A stretch of DNA of 64,000 bases from Cytophagales bacterium (GCA_030448185.1 JAUJNL010000015.1:1-64000), one strand, 5' to 3'; positions 7,820 through 17,465 are shown, counted from the stretch's first letter. Translations and numbers: made by a program. Notes: a model not told the origin generated them from the letters alone.

Positions 7820-9856
7820 ATGATTGAAAATCCATTATTGCAACCCTTCCGGACACCGCACGAAACGGTTCCCTTCGATCAGATTAAAAATGAACACTTC
7901 CTGCCCGCCCTGACTAAAGCTATTGAAAATGGCCGCAAGGAAATAGATGCGATTACCAATAATCCCCAACCGGCCACTTTTGAGAACACCATTGCGGCGC
8001 TGGAAAAGAGCGGCGAATTGGTAAGCCGGGTATCGTCGGTGCTGTTTAACCTGAACCATGCTGAAACCAATCCCGAATTGCAAAACATTGCCCGCGAAGC
8101 TTCTCCTCTGCTCACTGAATACGGCAATGACATTACGCTGAATGAAAAACTGTTTGACCGGATCAAGGCGGTATACGAGCAGCGCCACCGGCTGAACCTG
8201 GATGTTGAAGACCAGATGCTGCTGGAACAGACCTACAAACGATTTGCCCGCAATGGAGCCAATCTGCCGGAAAGCGACAAGGAGCAATTCCGGGCAAACA
8301 GCAAGGAACTGGCGCAGCTGTCCTTGCAATTCGGGGAGAATGTGCTCAGTGAAACCAACGAGTACCTGCTCCAAATAACCAATGAGACCGACCTGAACGG
8401 ACTGCCTGATTATGTCCGGGAAGCCGCCAGGCAAACCGCCCGGCAGAAGGGCAAAACCGGCTGGGTCATTACGCTGCAGGGGCCCAGTTACGTCCCCTTC
8501 CTGCAATACGCCGATAATCGGGAGTTACGCAGGCAGTTATTTCTGGCTTACAACTCCCGCGGCTTTCACGGCGACAAAAACGACAACCAGCAAATTATCC
8601 GGAAAATTGTGCAGCTCCGCTACGAACGGGCTACCCTGCTGGGTTACCCAACCCACGCCGATTTCGTACTGGAAGAAAGCATGGCAGGCTCATCGGGGAA
8701 GGTCCGGCAGTTTCTGGATGAACTGGCCGGCTATGCCAAACCGGCTGCTGCCGAACAATGGGCTGAATTAACGGCGTACGCCAAAGCGAATGGCTTTGCG
8801 GGTGACCAGCTGGAACGCTGGGACTATAATTATTACGCCGAAAAACTCAAAAAAGAAAAATACGAACTGGATGATGAGGTGCTGAAGCCTTACTTCGGGC
8901 TGGAAAACGTGCTAGACGGCATTTTCACCGTAGCCAATAAGCTGTTTGGCCTCCAGTTTAAGGAAAACAAAGCCATACCCATTTACCATCCGGAAGTAGT
9001 AGCCTACGAGGTGTTTGACGAAAACGGGAAGTTTCTGGCCATGTTCTACGGCGATTATTTCCCGCGGGAAGGCAAACGGGGCGGCGCCTGGATGAATGAC
9101 CTGCAAGGGCAAAAAATACAGGAGGGCCGCAATATCCGTCCGCATATTGTCAATGTGTGCAACTTCACCAAGCCCACCGAAACGCGGCCATCCCTGCTGA
9201 CTTTCAATGAAGTAACTACGCTGTTCCATGAATTTGGTCATGCCTTGCACGGCATGCTGGCCAATGGCAAGTACGAAAGCCTGACTGGCACCAACGTGTA
9301 CCGTGATTTTGTGGAACTCCCTTCGCAGCTGCTCGAAAACTGGTGCTACGAACCCGAGGCATTGCAACTTTTTGCCCGGCATTATCAGACTGGGGAAGTA
9401 ATTCCACGGGAATTGATTGATAAGATCCGGGCCAGCCAGAACTTTATGGAAGGCGTAAGCAGCCTGACCCAGATCCGGTACGGTCTGGTGGATATGCACT
9501 GGCACGGCGGCGTCCCTGGCGGAGAAGCCGTAACCGAAGTAGAAAGCAAGATTGATTCCCAGGTTAACCTGTTTCCCCGGGTACCGGATACCGCTTTCAG
9601 TACGGCCTTTTCCCATATCTTCGCCGGCGGGTATTCGGCCGGGTACTACAGCTACAAATGGTCCGAAGTACTCGATGCGGATGCCTTTGAGCTTTTCCAG
9701 GAAAAAGGCTTGTTTAACCGGGAAGTGGCCGGAAAATTCCGGCAATACGTGCTGGAAAAGGGCGGCAGTCAGAATCCAGCGGAGCTTTACCGCCATTTCC
9801 GGGGCCGTGAGCCTTCTCCCAGAGCCATGCTCCGCCGCAGCGGATTGTTAAAGTAA
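7820..9856 (+). CDS. M3 family zinc metallopeptidase (oligopeptidase A / Dcp type)
   Basis: A complete 678-residue thimet-oligopeptidase-fold enzyme that degrades short peptides in the cytoplasm or periplasm. The start MIENPLLQPFRTPHETVPF is typical, with no signal peptide visible. The HEFGHALHG zinc motif places ligands at H470, H474 and E499 (in FVELPSQLLENW), with E471 as general base. The C-terminal substrate-binding region includes HIFAGGYSAGYYSYKW. Length matches peptidyl-dipeptidase Dcp and oligopeptidase A; sequence alone does not separate them. It is a single-gene unit ending in a hairpin at 9863-9900. Confidence 0.92.
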   Translation: MIENPLLQPFRTPHETVPFDQIKNEHFLPALTKAIENGRKEIDAITNNPQPATFENTIAALEKSGELVSRVSSVLFNLNHAETNPELQNIAREASPLLTEYGNDITLNEKLFDRIKAVYEQRHRLNLDVEDQMLLEQTYKRFARNGANLPESDKEQFRANSKELAQLSLQFGENVLSETNEYLLQITNETDLNGLPDYVREAARQTARQKGKTGWVITLQGPSYVPFLQYADNRELRRQLFLAYNSRGFHGDKNDNQQIIRKIVQLRYERATLLGYPTHADFVLEESMAGSSGKVRQFLDELAGYAKPAAAEQWAELTAYAKANGFAGDQLERWDYNYYAEKLKKEKYELDDEVLKPYFGLENVLDGIFTVANKLFGLQFKENKAIPIYHPEVVAYEVFDENGKFLAMFYGDYFPREGKRGGAWMNDLQGQKIQEGRNIRPHIVNVCNFTKPTETRPSLLTFNEVTTLFHEFGHALHGMLANGKYESLTGTNVYRDFVELPSQLLENWCYEPEALQLFARHYQTGEVIPRELIDKIRASQNFMEGVSSLTQIRYGLVDMHWHGGVPGGEAVTEVESKIDSQVNLFPRVPDTAFSTAFSHIFAGGYSAGYYSYKWSEVLDADAFELFQEKGLFNREVAGKFRQYVLEKGGSQNPAELYRHFRGREPSPRAMLRRSGLLK

Positions 9857-9862
9857 CCAGCT

Positions 9863-9900
9863 TTGTGCCGGGTGATAGCAGTAATTAGTACCCGGCACAA
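9863..9900 (+). terminator. hairpin after the M3 peptidase gene
   Basis: TTGTGCCGGGT at 9863-9873 pairs perfectly with ACCCGGCACAA at 9890-9900 across a 16-base loop. There is no clear T-tract, so termination is inferred from position. Confidence 0.6.
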
Positions 9901-9908
9901 TCAAAACC

Positions 9909-10193
9909 CTATTTTACTTCCAGTAATAGTACCCAATCGCGTAATAGTACCCAATCGCGGTTGCCACCTTTATTGGTTGCCGGAACGGGGAAACGGGGAA
10001 TCTGCTATTTGTTGATACGTTCCATCAGTAGGATCATACCAGGAGGCTTGTACGGGTCCGGGCCATGCGGCTCAGGTCAAAGATTAGCATTCTTTCGGGT
10101 AATCTCAGCAGCATGCCCTTCCGGTTGGCCATGCGAACTATTTTCTCTACCCGCTTAAAAAATGCCTTATTCGGGGTAGAAAGGTCGTTCATA
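9909..10193 (-). pseudogene. C-terminal remnant resembling a DUF4038/collagen-binding-like glycoside hydrolase
   Basis: Two minus frames joined at about 10035 read KGMLLRLPERMLIFDLSRM, then WYDPTDGTYQQIADSPFP, then NKGGNRDWVLLLEVK before a stop at 9909. The W-Y-D-P..G and D-W-V-L-L-L end strands are characteristic of the C-terminal domain found after DUF4038 in apiosidase-like hydrolases. Only about 90 residues remain and at least two shifts are needed. A perfect 18-bp tandem duplication (9923-9940, 9941-9958) repeats the RDWVLL codons. The identification is by motif memory and moderate. Confidence 0.4.
9923..9958. repeat. perfect 18-bp tandem duplication
   Basis: GTAATAGTACCCAATCGC occurs twice head to tail, in frame with the DWVLL end of the hydrolase remnant. 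Slippage duplication in a dead gene is the simplest reading. Confidence 0.9.
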
Positions 10194-10239
10194 TTGTGCA
10201 ATGGGCCCCTTCCGCATTTTTTGCTGTTTCCAGTCGGAG

Positions 10240-10410
10240 AGCAGCTGTACCTGAATCGCATTAAATCCTTTCTGGCGGCGATGCCAGGAAGCCCCTTCCT
10301 GCTTACAGACTTGTGCCAGAGAAGGAAATTATCCAAACCTGATTCTGCTCGACATCGACATGCCCGTGATGAACGGACTTCAGCGGAAAAGATACTCAAC
10401 CTGTTCTTCT
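10240..10410 (+). pseudogene. response regulator receiver-domain fragment
   Basis: One frame reads LQTCAREGNYPNLILLDIDM followed by PVMNGLQ, the phospho-acceptor loop of a CheY-like receiver (acceptor Asp in LLDIDMP). About 20 residues upstream still fit the preceding helix in another frame (QEA near 10285). Nothing beyond NGLQ matches the family: the frame goes into RKRYSTCSSDSQ. It is therefore an isolated core of a receiver domain, overlapping the antisense strand of the neighbouring hydrolase debris. It is not expressed as a functional domain. Confidence 0.6.
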
Positions 10411-11013
10411 GATAGCCAATTGAGCCTGCCCTCTCTCCCGGTTTGGTCACAAACCAGCTTCACCTTTCGGTCAATGTACCATCGGAGGGTTGGAGGGTTC
10501 TCGATTATTACCCGGATTGCCGGGATCATTATGTGATATTTTAACTATAGCACAGTTTCAGAATGAATATTCCCCTTTTTTCCGATAATTCTGACACCGG
10601 TTTTCTCAAAATAGCCCAATCCTCCAATTACCTTTACGGGAAAAATAACGCCCCTCCTTAATCACCATCAGTTCCGTTTTGCTTTTTTAACGGTATTTAT
10701 GCCCGGTTACAATCGTTTTCCGGCACACCGGCATTTTGAGGCAGCAGCGCCTCAAGATTGGGCATCCTCAGACTTTTACAAAGTATTACATCTATATCCA
10801 AGCCTCCCTTTTTACCCCCTTACATCGCGGAGACATGTCTTAACTTTGAGACAAATATTTTTTGCTTTCGGGTAACGCTTTACCATCGGGTATCAATCGC
10901 TGATAGTTTTCTTTTCTGCCAGGGATCTATATATAGGCAATAACGCGCCTCTATATTTTTTCAATTAGTACAATCATCCAAGTCATCGGGAAAAATCAAT
11001 ACAATTTATCATT
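10411..11013. other. intergenic stretch, no gene seen
   Basis: About 600 bases without a supportable frame on either strand. The only structure noted is a short hairpin, TGAGGC..GCCTCA at 10737-10754. The stretch lies between gene debris and an IS element and is probably decayed DNA. Confidence 0.5.
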
Positions 11014-11974
11014 AGACCTTTTATTGATTGAGGATCAATGATTTGTTTTTGAAGTTGGCCAGCAGTGCGCAGATGCCAAACGCATCGGCTAGCTTTTCTT
11101 TGTGTTTCATTCGGTTTTCAATTCGTAAGATAAAAAACGCTTTCATTTTGGCTATTGCATGTTCTACTACTACCCGTATGGCAGCTAAAGTACTATTTTC
11201 ACTTTTTTGTTCTTCAGTCAACGGGTGGTGCTTTGAGGCCTTATGGGGAATGGATACATTGGAGAAAGTTATGTTTTTTTTGATGCCTAAAAAGCCTAAA
11301 TCCACGTGTACTTTCAGGGCAGAAAAATCCATACCCGAAAAAATAGCTTTGAAAATAGTAAAGTCATGCGTTTTACCCTCATACATGGCACTGACAAACA
11401 AAATCCGCTTATGTTTATCACAAACGATTAACCATTTGACCGTATGGGTTTTTTTACCACTAGACCTTTCCTGTTGAAGCTGCTCATTCTGCGGGCGTTC
11501 AACAATGACTTCGGTCACATCAATGCATACTTCCTCCACCCCGGCAAAGGCTTCATCAAAGGCAGCTTGGGTGTTAAAAACGGTTGTTTTCAAGGAAGTA
11601 TTTCTTTCCAGGCTGGCTTTGAGAACCGGTTTGAGTAAACCCAAATAGTGAGAGGCAGCAAATTCGGAAAAGCCAAAGTATAAGGCTAAGTTTTGCAGCG
11701 TAGGATAGGATTTGTAGTAATGTAAAATGAAAACAGCGCTTCGCGTTTATGGGTTAAAACCGGAGTTGTTCTCTTTGAATAAGGATTGCCGGTCTTAGGC
11801 ATGTACAATTGACTAAAACTCTCATAAAGGGCGTCAAACTCAGCTATGCTTAGTCCGGTGGCGGCTTTATACTGCTTATCGGTTCGTAGATTGTTGTAGA
11901 TGCTTGACATGGGAAAATAGCTTTGCAAGTAAACCACAAAAGTAAACAATTCATTATCAGCTTATAATAACTCT
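11014..11974 (-). mobile_element. IS5-family (ISL2/IS1031-like) insertion sequence, copy 1
   Basis: The transposase gene fills the element. The flanks carry the triplet ATT at 11011-11013 and 11975-11977. The ends starting AGACCTTTTATTGATTGA on the left and, by complement, AGAGTTATTATAAGCTGA on the right match imperfectly. The 3-bp duplication agrees with the AAT found at the related copy at 14190. Borders are inferred from these two signals. Confidence 0.6.
11021..11949 (-). pseudogene. DDE_Tnp_4-type transposase, one frameshift
   Basis: The N-terminal helix-turn-helix half (11949-11686) reads SIYNNLRTDKQYKAATGLSI and the catalytic half (11644-11021) includes VCIDVTEVIVERP (first Asp), HVDLGFLGIKK (second Asp) and VVVEHAIAKMKAFFILRIEN (Glu). 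Between them the frame shifts once near 11720: the missing link HYYKSYPTLQNLALYFGF is present in the other phase. Repairing one base gives a full protein of about 300 residues. Such transposases move ISL2-type elements. It is related in layout to the broken copy at 14219-15125 but is not identical. Confidence 0.8.
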
Positions 11975-12191
11975 ATTATACAGAAGCAATAAGGATTTAT
12001 GGAACAGGTAACAACCACTACCGCCGGGCACACCTTCAACAACAAGGCTATGCAAAGCCAATGGGAATCTGAGCGTTGTTTGACTGCCTGTAAAAGGATA
12101 CCTACTGTTTAGCCATCTAACAATTTGATAATAAAACCATCCAGCAATTCAACCATATAAATCCGCATATTAACTCCGCACATCAATACTT

Positions 12192-12551
12192 ATGAGTAAA
12201 AAAGTTTTAGTAGTTGACGATTCTCTATACATGCGCACCCTGATCAAAGATGCCTTATCAGGTGCTGGCTACGAAATCGTGGGCATGGCGGCCAATGGGG
12301 AATCCGCCATTGACATGGCCTTTGAACTGCAGCCCGACATTATCACCCTGGACAATATTCTGCCCGATATGCTGGGTATTGACATTCTCAAGGTGCTGAA
12401 AGAAGAAGCAGTTCCTTCTAAAGTAGTCATGATCAGTGCGGTAGGACAACAGTCAGTAGTGGAAGAAGGCCTGAAACTGGGAGCCTGTGATTACATCGTT
12501 AAACCTTTTACCACCGAACAGTTGGTAAGCGTAATTGGCAAAATAGGCTAA
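12192..12551 (+). CDS. cheY: CheY-like chemotaxis response regulator
   Basis: A 119-residue single receiver domain. The acidic pocket is D9/D10, the phosphoacceptor is D54 in DIITLDNILPDM, the switch residue is S82 and the conserved Lys is K104 in YIVKPF. There is no output domain, so it should act by protein contact, as CheY does. Context supports chemotaxis: it is the first gene of a locus with CheB, CheA and CheC sequences. Because CheA is reduced to a C-terminal remnant here, its phosphodonor must lie elsewhere or be absent. The ATG at 12192 follows a plausible A/T-rich leader. Confidence 0.85.
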   Translation: MSKKVLVVDDSLYMRTLIKDALSGAGYEIVGMAANGESAIDMAFELQPDIITLDNILPDMLGIDILKVLKEEAVPSKVVMISAVGQQSVVEEGLKLGACDYIVKPFTTEQLVSVIGKIG

Positions 12552-12555
12552 ATAG

Positions 12556-12636
12556 GTATTAGGTACCAGGTATTGGTTTTCCTGAATAACCTTTTTCTAA
12601 TTACCAATAGCAACTGACCAATGACTAATACCCAAA
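12556..12636. repeat. intergenic dyad, TAC/TATTAGG word family
   Basis: The left arm GGTATTAGGTACCAGGTATT is answered by ACCAATAG..GACTAATACC on the right. The same words recur at 15238-15382 and 29640-29700. It lies between cheY and the cheB remnant. Confidence 0.6.
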
Positions 12637-12752
12637 TGGTTGCTACTCCGAAAATTAAGGTACTACTGGCCGACGATTCGGGGTTTATGCGCCTGGTGCT
12701 GACTGATATGCTGGGTGCCGTCCAGGGTATTGCGATTGTGGGTTCGGACTGA
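12621..12752 (+). pseudogene. CheB-like receiver fragment (5' end only)
   Basis: The frame opens with MTNTQMVATPKIKVLLADDS and continues GFMRLVLTDMLG, the start of a CheB-type receiver (LLADDSGFMR with the acidic pair). After 43 residues it stops at 12750. The expected phosphoacceptor, linker and methylesterase domain are all missing, because the DNA continues directly into the 3' part of a cheA gene in another frame. This is a deletion junction rather than a simple frameshift. CheB would demethylate or deamidate chemoreceptors, but this fragment cannot. Confidence 0.7.
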
Positions 12753-13388
12753 TTTTCGAGCCGGGCTTTTCCAGCGCCGAACAAGTAACTGCCGTATCGG
12801 GCCGGGGCGTGGGCATGGACGTAGTAACACGAGCACTGGATTCAATTGGCGGCTTTATTTCGGTGCAATCTGCTGTAGAAGCCGGTACAACGGTTCGCTT
12901 GCAACTGCCCTCCTCGATGGCGGTAAAGGCTACCCTGCTTTTCGAGTTAGGAAACAATACCTTCGCGATTCCGCTTTCTTACACCAAAACCGTCATTTCA
13001 ATCACCCGGGAGGCCATTCATAAAGTAGGCAACGGTCTGATGGCCTCGCACCTGGGCAAAAATATTTCCATTGTATTCCTCAACGACTTATTCCGACTGG
13101 CAGACGCAACGGCTACGCTGGCAGAAGGGCAGCTTCACCAAACATTTAACAGTTTAACCAGATACCAAACTGAACATCGTATTGATCAGCTTCAGCAACC
13201 GGGAGATGGGCTTTGTGGTAGATAAGTTATTGCAGCAGAAGGAGATCGTGGAGAAGCCCCTCCAGTCATCCTTGGAAAACGTGAAATTTATCAGGGGCGC
13301 CACTATTCTGGGGAATGGCAGTGTATGCCTGGTACTGGACCCGCCTTCTATCGTACAATTTCTGTTTAAGAATATTAAAACCAGGTAA
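12746..13388 (+). pseudogene. CheA C-terminal remnant (end of ATPase domain plus CheW-like domain)
   Basis: From LIFEPGFSSAEQVTAVSGRG onward the frame is CheA: the G2 box GRGVGMDVV of the histidine kinase ATPase, the closing strands GTTVRLQLPSSMAV, and a CheW-like regulatory domain (ATLLFELGNNTFAIPLSYT). A shift near 13150 moves the last part into another frame (REMGFVVDKLLQQKEIVEKP, ending NIKTR at 13388). The Hpt phosphotransfer domain, dimerisation domain and most of the ATPase domain are absent. The remnant cannot autophosphorylate. It is joined 5' to cheB sequence, so the deletion removed the rest of cheB and perhaps intervening genes. Confidence 0.85.
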
Positions 13389-13447
13389 TGTTAAGTAGAT
13401 ATGCTGATTATAGGATTTGCCGATGAGATGATAATTTTAAATAAAGT

Positions 13448-13521
13448 TTATGAGTGTAAAGGAGTTGCTGGTGAATGCGTGATAACTTTTAACTCATCCA
13501 CTCAATGAACTCATAAAATCT
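13448..13521. repeat. intergenic dyad, GAGT/ACTCAT word family
   Basis: TTTATGAGTGTAAAGGAGTT on the left is answered by AACTCATCCACTCAATGAAC then TCATAAA on the right. The same vocabulary reappears at 40935-41099. It lies between the cheA remnant and cheC. Confidence 0.6.
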
Positions 13522-13554
13522 AAACGGTTCACTTACTTATCTATTGTCTTATTT

Positions 13555-14202
13555 ATGTTACTATCGGATTACGAACTGGATATTACCAAAGAGCTTTTCA
13601 ACATTGGCCTGGCTAATTCGGCGGATGCTTTTTCAAAATTGACTAAGGAGAAAGTGCTGATTAACGGATTTGACTTGGCAGTGATGGATACAATCTCCAT
13701 GGATCAGGTGCTGCAGGAATACACCGCCGAACCATTGTGTGTACTTACCACTGCCGTACGGGGCAACCTGCAAGGAATCAGTTATTTACTTTTCGACCAG
13801 CGTGACCTGGAACGAATCGGAGAAGTATTTATGCCGAAGGTAGCATACCAGCCAGGTGCGCCGCTCAGTGAGTTTCAGGAGGCTCTGCTTTTGGAGCTGG
13901 ACAATATCCTTTCGGCGGCCGTAGTCACGCAGCTCTCTAATTTTCTGAATGTATTCACCTACGGAGACGTGCCCGCGCTGCGTTTGCTGACCGCATCGGA
14001 GGCCTTAGCATCTTTTAAGGCCGAAACCAGGCAATATGATGTGATCTTCAACGTCAGGGCCCGCTTTAAATCGTACCAGACCAATCTGCAACCCTCCTTT
14101 GTGTGGTTTTTCAGCAGCGACTTTATCGCCTTAATCAAGCAACTGATTCAGGACAAGCAGCAGTTGAGCTTGCTGAAAAATGAAATAATAGACTTGCTGT
14201 AA
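13555..14202 (+). CDS. cheC: CheC-like chemotaxis phosphatase
   Basis: A 215-residue protein of the CheC/CheX/FliY phosphatase group, which dephosphorylates CheY-P. The first signature ELFNIGLANSADAFSKLTKE matches the D/S-x3-E-x2-N-type helix; a second helix LSEFQEALLLELDNILSAAV carries the equivalent E-x2-N residues. The product is soluble. Its last residues DLL and stop are supplied by the left end of an IS inserted at 14190. Without the IS the original end would read IIKV-stop, so only about the last two residues changed and function may persist. It is the sole apparently intact partner of the cheY at 12192. Confidence 0.8.
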   Translation: MLLSDYELDITKELFNIGLANSADAFSKLTKEKVLINGFDLAVMDTISMDQVLQEYTAEPLCVLTTAVRGNLQGISYLLFDQRDLERIGEVFMPKVAYQPGAPLSEFQEALLLELDNILSAAVVTQLSNFLNVFTYGDVPALRLLTASEALASFKAETRQYDVIFNVRARFKSYQTNLQPSFVWFFSSDFIALIKQLIQDKQQLSLLKNEIIDLL

Positions 14203-15212
14203 GTTGAGACTCAAAGGTTTAACAGATAAAAGTTCCAAGGGCAGCGCAAACGCCAATAATTTGATTGATGATTTTCCTCGACTTAATCCGGCTCCGATGT
14301 TCCAGAATTCGATAACGCTTCATGCCTCCAATGGCGTGTTCGACATAAATGCGTTCTTGCCCAGCTTGCTTATTGTGCTCTTTTTGTTGCGCGGTTAACT
14401 CATTGCAGACGCCTTTAGGTGTTCGCTTCTTCTTGATAGGAATACAGAGCTGTTCACACTGATATAGGTCGGCAAATCCTTGAAAACCTAAATCTAAGCG
14501 TACTTTACTACTCGGGTAAACCAGTCTTGATCGGGTGGAAATTCGGCTTGTAACAGGCTGTAGTCAGGTTGCTTGCCTTTGTAAGACTGGCTAATATAGA
14601 GTATCTGCTTGTTTTTAGTGCTAATGATTAACTCTTTATGGGTAGGTCGCTTTTTTTTCCGGAATACTGCTCCTTTTGCGCCTCCTGGTTCTTGGGACGC
14701 TGCGTAGCCTGTTCACTTACATCCACGATAATCTCCTTTTCCTCCTGTAGATACGCCTTAAATTCAGCAGCATCCTTAAAATTACGTCTGGGCATTGCCC
14801 CTTCTCTTTCTAACGTGTAAGTGAGCAACTGCAGGTATTTCTCAAAATTGCGTTGGGCATTCGAGCCATCCGTACCGATTAACAAACCTAAATTATCCTA
14901 GCACAAGCCGTTCTTAAGCTGGAACAAGACCAGAAACAGGCAGTCCGCGTAGGTAGGCAGCAGTAAGTCTACTTCGGTTCGCGCCGCTAAGGTACTCAAA
15001 GACACTCCTTGAAAAAACTCATACGTCTCGCCAAAATACTTCACCAGACGATGAAACTGTTGTTCACTCAAACCGGTACTCGACTTCCACTGTCGTTCGT
15101 TCCGAATCTGCTGATAACTAAGCATCCGCTTTTTAGAAGCTAAATTACGGCTCTATTCCCTAATTTTACCCCTTGTTTTGTAACTCCTTCTAAATCAACT
15201 TGCAGCAAGTCT
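14190..15212 (-). mobile_element. IS5-family (ISL2-like) insertion sequence, copy 2
   Basis: The ends AGACTTGCTGTAAGTTGA (14190-14207) and, by complement, AGACTTGCTGCAAGTTGA (15195-15212) differ at one base. The triplet AAT flanks both sides (14187-14189, 15213-15215) as a target duplication. Length is 1023 bp. It has inserted at the stop codon of cheC. Confidence 0.9.
14219..15125 (-). pseudogene. DDE_Tnp_4-type transposase, several frameshifts
   Basis: Fragments in order: MLSYQQIRNERQWKSSTGLS (helix-turn-helix, 15125-14898), GTDGSNAQRNFEKYLQLLTY then EIIVDVSEQATQRPKNQE (first catalytic Asp, 14885-14628), then in further frames YALDLGFQGFADLYQCEQ, and RIYVEHAIGGMKRYRIL (Glu) to the end GVCAALGTFIC at 14219. 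At least three shifts separate these. The catalytic blocks are conserved, so the element was active recently or the indels are sequence errors. It belongs to the same group as the transposase at 11021-11949. Confidence 0.8.
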
Positions 15213-15237
15213 AATAAAAGTATAGACAAGGGTGAAT

Positions 15238-15382
15238 GGGTATTAAGGTACGGGGTATTAGACATTAAGTCAGTAATTGGTCAGGCGATACTACTTCTTG
15301 TTATTGTTCGGTAACCATCGGGAAAAAGATTATTCCAGGAAATACTACTACCTAGTACCCAATACCTGAATACCCAGTACCC
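15238..15382. repeat. intergenic dyad, TAC/TATTAGG word family
   Basis: GGGTATTAAGGTACGGGGTA on the left is answered by AATACCTGAATACCCAGTAC on the right, with a further ACCTAGTACCCAATACC word. It fills most of the gap between the IS and the sensor gene. Confidence 0.6.
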
Positions 15383-15451
15383 ACTATCAATTCCATTTCA
15401 CCAGAGTAATTTCTTTATGGTAAACGAAAGAAAATACTGTTTACAGGAGGA

Positions 15452-17465
15452 ATGTACGGCTGCGTAACCGGATACTGGCAACGCTGACGGTGCTGCTGGC
15501 AATCGTGGGCGCAAACCTATACGTTCAATTGGGGCCACCCGTTCCGGCGCCATACCCTCAGCTACTCGTCTTGGCCTTGCTATCAGCGGCTGTGGGTTGC
15601 ACCCTGTTGCTGGCCGGTTTTATTTACAACTACTTACGTTTCGTCAACCAGACCTTCCCGCGTGACCGTGGCTTTATCTGAAGGACGCCTGCAGGAAGTG
15701 GCCGCCGTTAAAACGGGTACCGGTAACGAATGGCTGGAGCATCTGAAAAAAATTGCTGGAGAAATGCAAACTGCCACTGCTTTTGCCTCCGCGCTGGGTC
15801 AGGAAATCTGGAAGCTGCACTAGACGAGACCAGGCAAAGTAGCCTGATCAATGCTTTGTCAGGAATGCGTGCCTATCTGCGGCAATTGGCTGAGGAGGAG
15901 CGGCGGCGTACCTGGACCATCAGCGGACAAGCCAAGCTGGGCGAACTGCTGCGCAACCACCAGCAAAGTGACTCCAAAACCCTGGCGAAGGTATTTATTG
16001 ATGAATTATCCCGTTACCTGCTAAGTCCCAGGGAGCCGTATATCTGGTAGAGGGTGAAGAAGAACCGGAGCCGTACCTGGAACTGACCGCGGGCTACGCT
16101 TGTCACCGCGACCGGCCGGACCGGGTAGCGTGGCGCGAAGGATTGCTGGGACAAAGTGTGTACGAGAAGGAAACCATTTCTCTCGATGCCGTTCCCGAAA
16201 CTTTCTATCCGGTTACTTCCGGCTTGGGGGCTGCCCGGCCTAAAAGTGTAGTATTGGTGCCCGTACAGCGCAATGAACGGGTATATGGAGCCGTGGAACT
16301 GGCTTTCCTGCAACCACTCCCCCATACCAAGTTCAGTTTGTGGAAAACGTGTGCGGAAGCTTCGCCGCTGCCCTGGAAAATGTACTGGTAAAGGCGAACA
16401 TCCAACAACTGTTACAGGAATCAGAACAGAAGGCCGAAGCGTTACGTACCAAAGAAGAAACCCTACGGCAGAACACCGAAGAGCTGGTCGCGATGCAGCG
16501 GGAATTGAACCAGAAGCTCAAACAGATTGAGGAGGAATCCGTGCTGACCAAATCTATTCTGGATGCCATTAACAAAACCAACGCGGCCTGGAACTGGACA
16601 TGCAAGGAAACATTCTCAACGTAAACGAGATGTACCTGAGTCTGATGGAATATACCGCCAGGGAACTGATTGGAAGTCCGGAAAAAAACTTCGTGTCTCC
16701 CGACGAACTCAACAGCCAGCGCTACGATATGATGTGGGAAAGCGTCCGGACGGGGGCGTATAATTCGGGTGAGTTTAAACGAATGAGTAAAAGCGGACGG
16801 GAACTGTGGCTTACGGGTACGTACAGTCCTATTTTCAACCTGGAAGGGCAGCCATATAAGATTGTGCAATTCGCTCAGTTTACCACCGAACAAAAAGAAC
16901 GGGAGCTGGAACTGGTCAGCAAAATCGATGCGCTCAACCAAGCAGTAGCCGTGCTCGAAATTAACCTGGAAGGAAAAATTATTACAGGCAATTCCGTTTT
17001 CCTGAAGTCTTTCGGGTTTAAGCGGATTGAATTGCGTAACAAATGCTTCCTCAGCCTGCTGGATCCGGAGGTGGCCCAAAGCGAAGAATTTGTCGCCCTA
17101 TGGAGTAGTCTGTGTCAGGGAACGATTAGTCAACGGAACTTGCGGATGCGTTCCGACGACGGCGGCTATAAACACTACCTGGTTTGGTTCAGTCCCTCCA
17201 AAATCTGCAAGGTCGTATTTACCGGGTGCTGGCCATCTTAATTGATCTTACCGAACAGCACGCGCTGCGCGAACAATTGGACGACATGCTTATCCGGGAA
17301 AAACGTAAAAATGCTATTCTGGAAATGCAGGCCGAAACGACCGATGCGTTTATCAGCGAGGTAAGCGATATCCTGATCCAATTGGATGGTAACAATAGTC
17401 ACATCGACATCAGCCCGATTGTGCAGCGTAAAAATATTCCCATTATCGAATTCTCCCTATCCGAG
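15452..17465 (+). pseudogene. membrane PAS/GAF sensor protein, multiply frameshifted and 3' truncated
   Basis: Joining frames gives two N-terminal membrane helices (ILATLTVLLAIVGANL and LLVLALLSAAVGCTLLLAGF), a HAMP-like linker, a GAF domain (GLLGQSVYEKETISLDAVPE; VVLVPVQRNERVYGAVEL), a coiled coil rich in Glu/Gln (16400-16550) and two PAS domains (MQGNILNVNEMYLSLMEYTA; AVLEINLEGKIITGNSVF). At least five shifts are needed, including one right at the start, where an RBS aggagg precedes ATG 15452 but the coding frame begins one base off. The product would be a sensor feeding the adjacent che genes. The end is fused to the middle of cutC at about 17464. Confidence 0.75.

Noticed and set aside
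8912-9796. 294-residue minus-strand frame opposite the M3 peptidase gene
   Set aside because: Antisense shadow of a conserved, motif-complete plus-strand gene with high codon bias.
10758-10943. 61-residue frame in the 10.4-11.0 kb gap
   Set aside because: No recognisable features, no RBS-like sequence, surrounded by decayed DNA.
11999-12112. Small frame MEQVTTTTAGHTFNNKAMQS upstream of cheY
   Set aside because: Only about 37 residues, no family recognised and no neighbour logic; may be a remnant, but I cannot support it.
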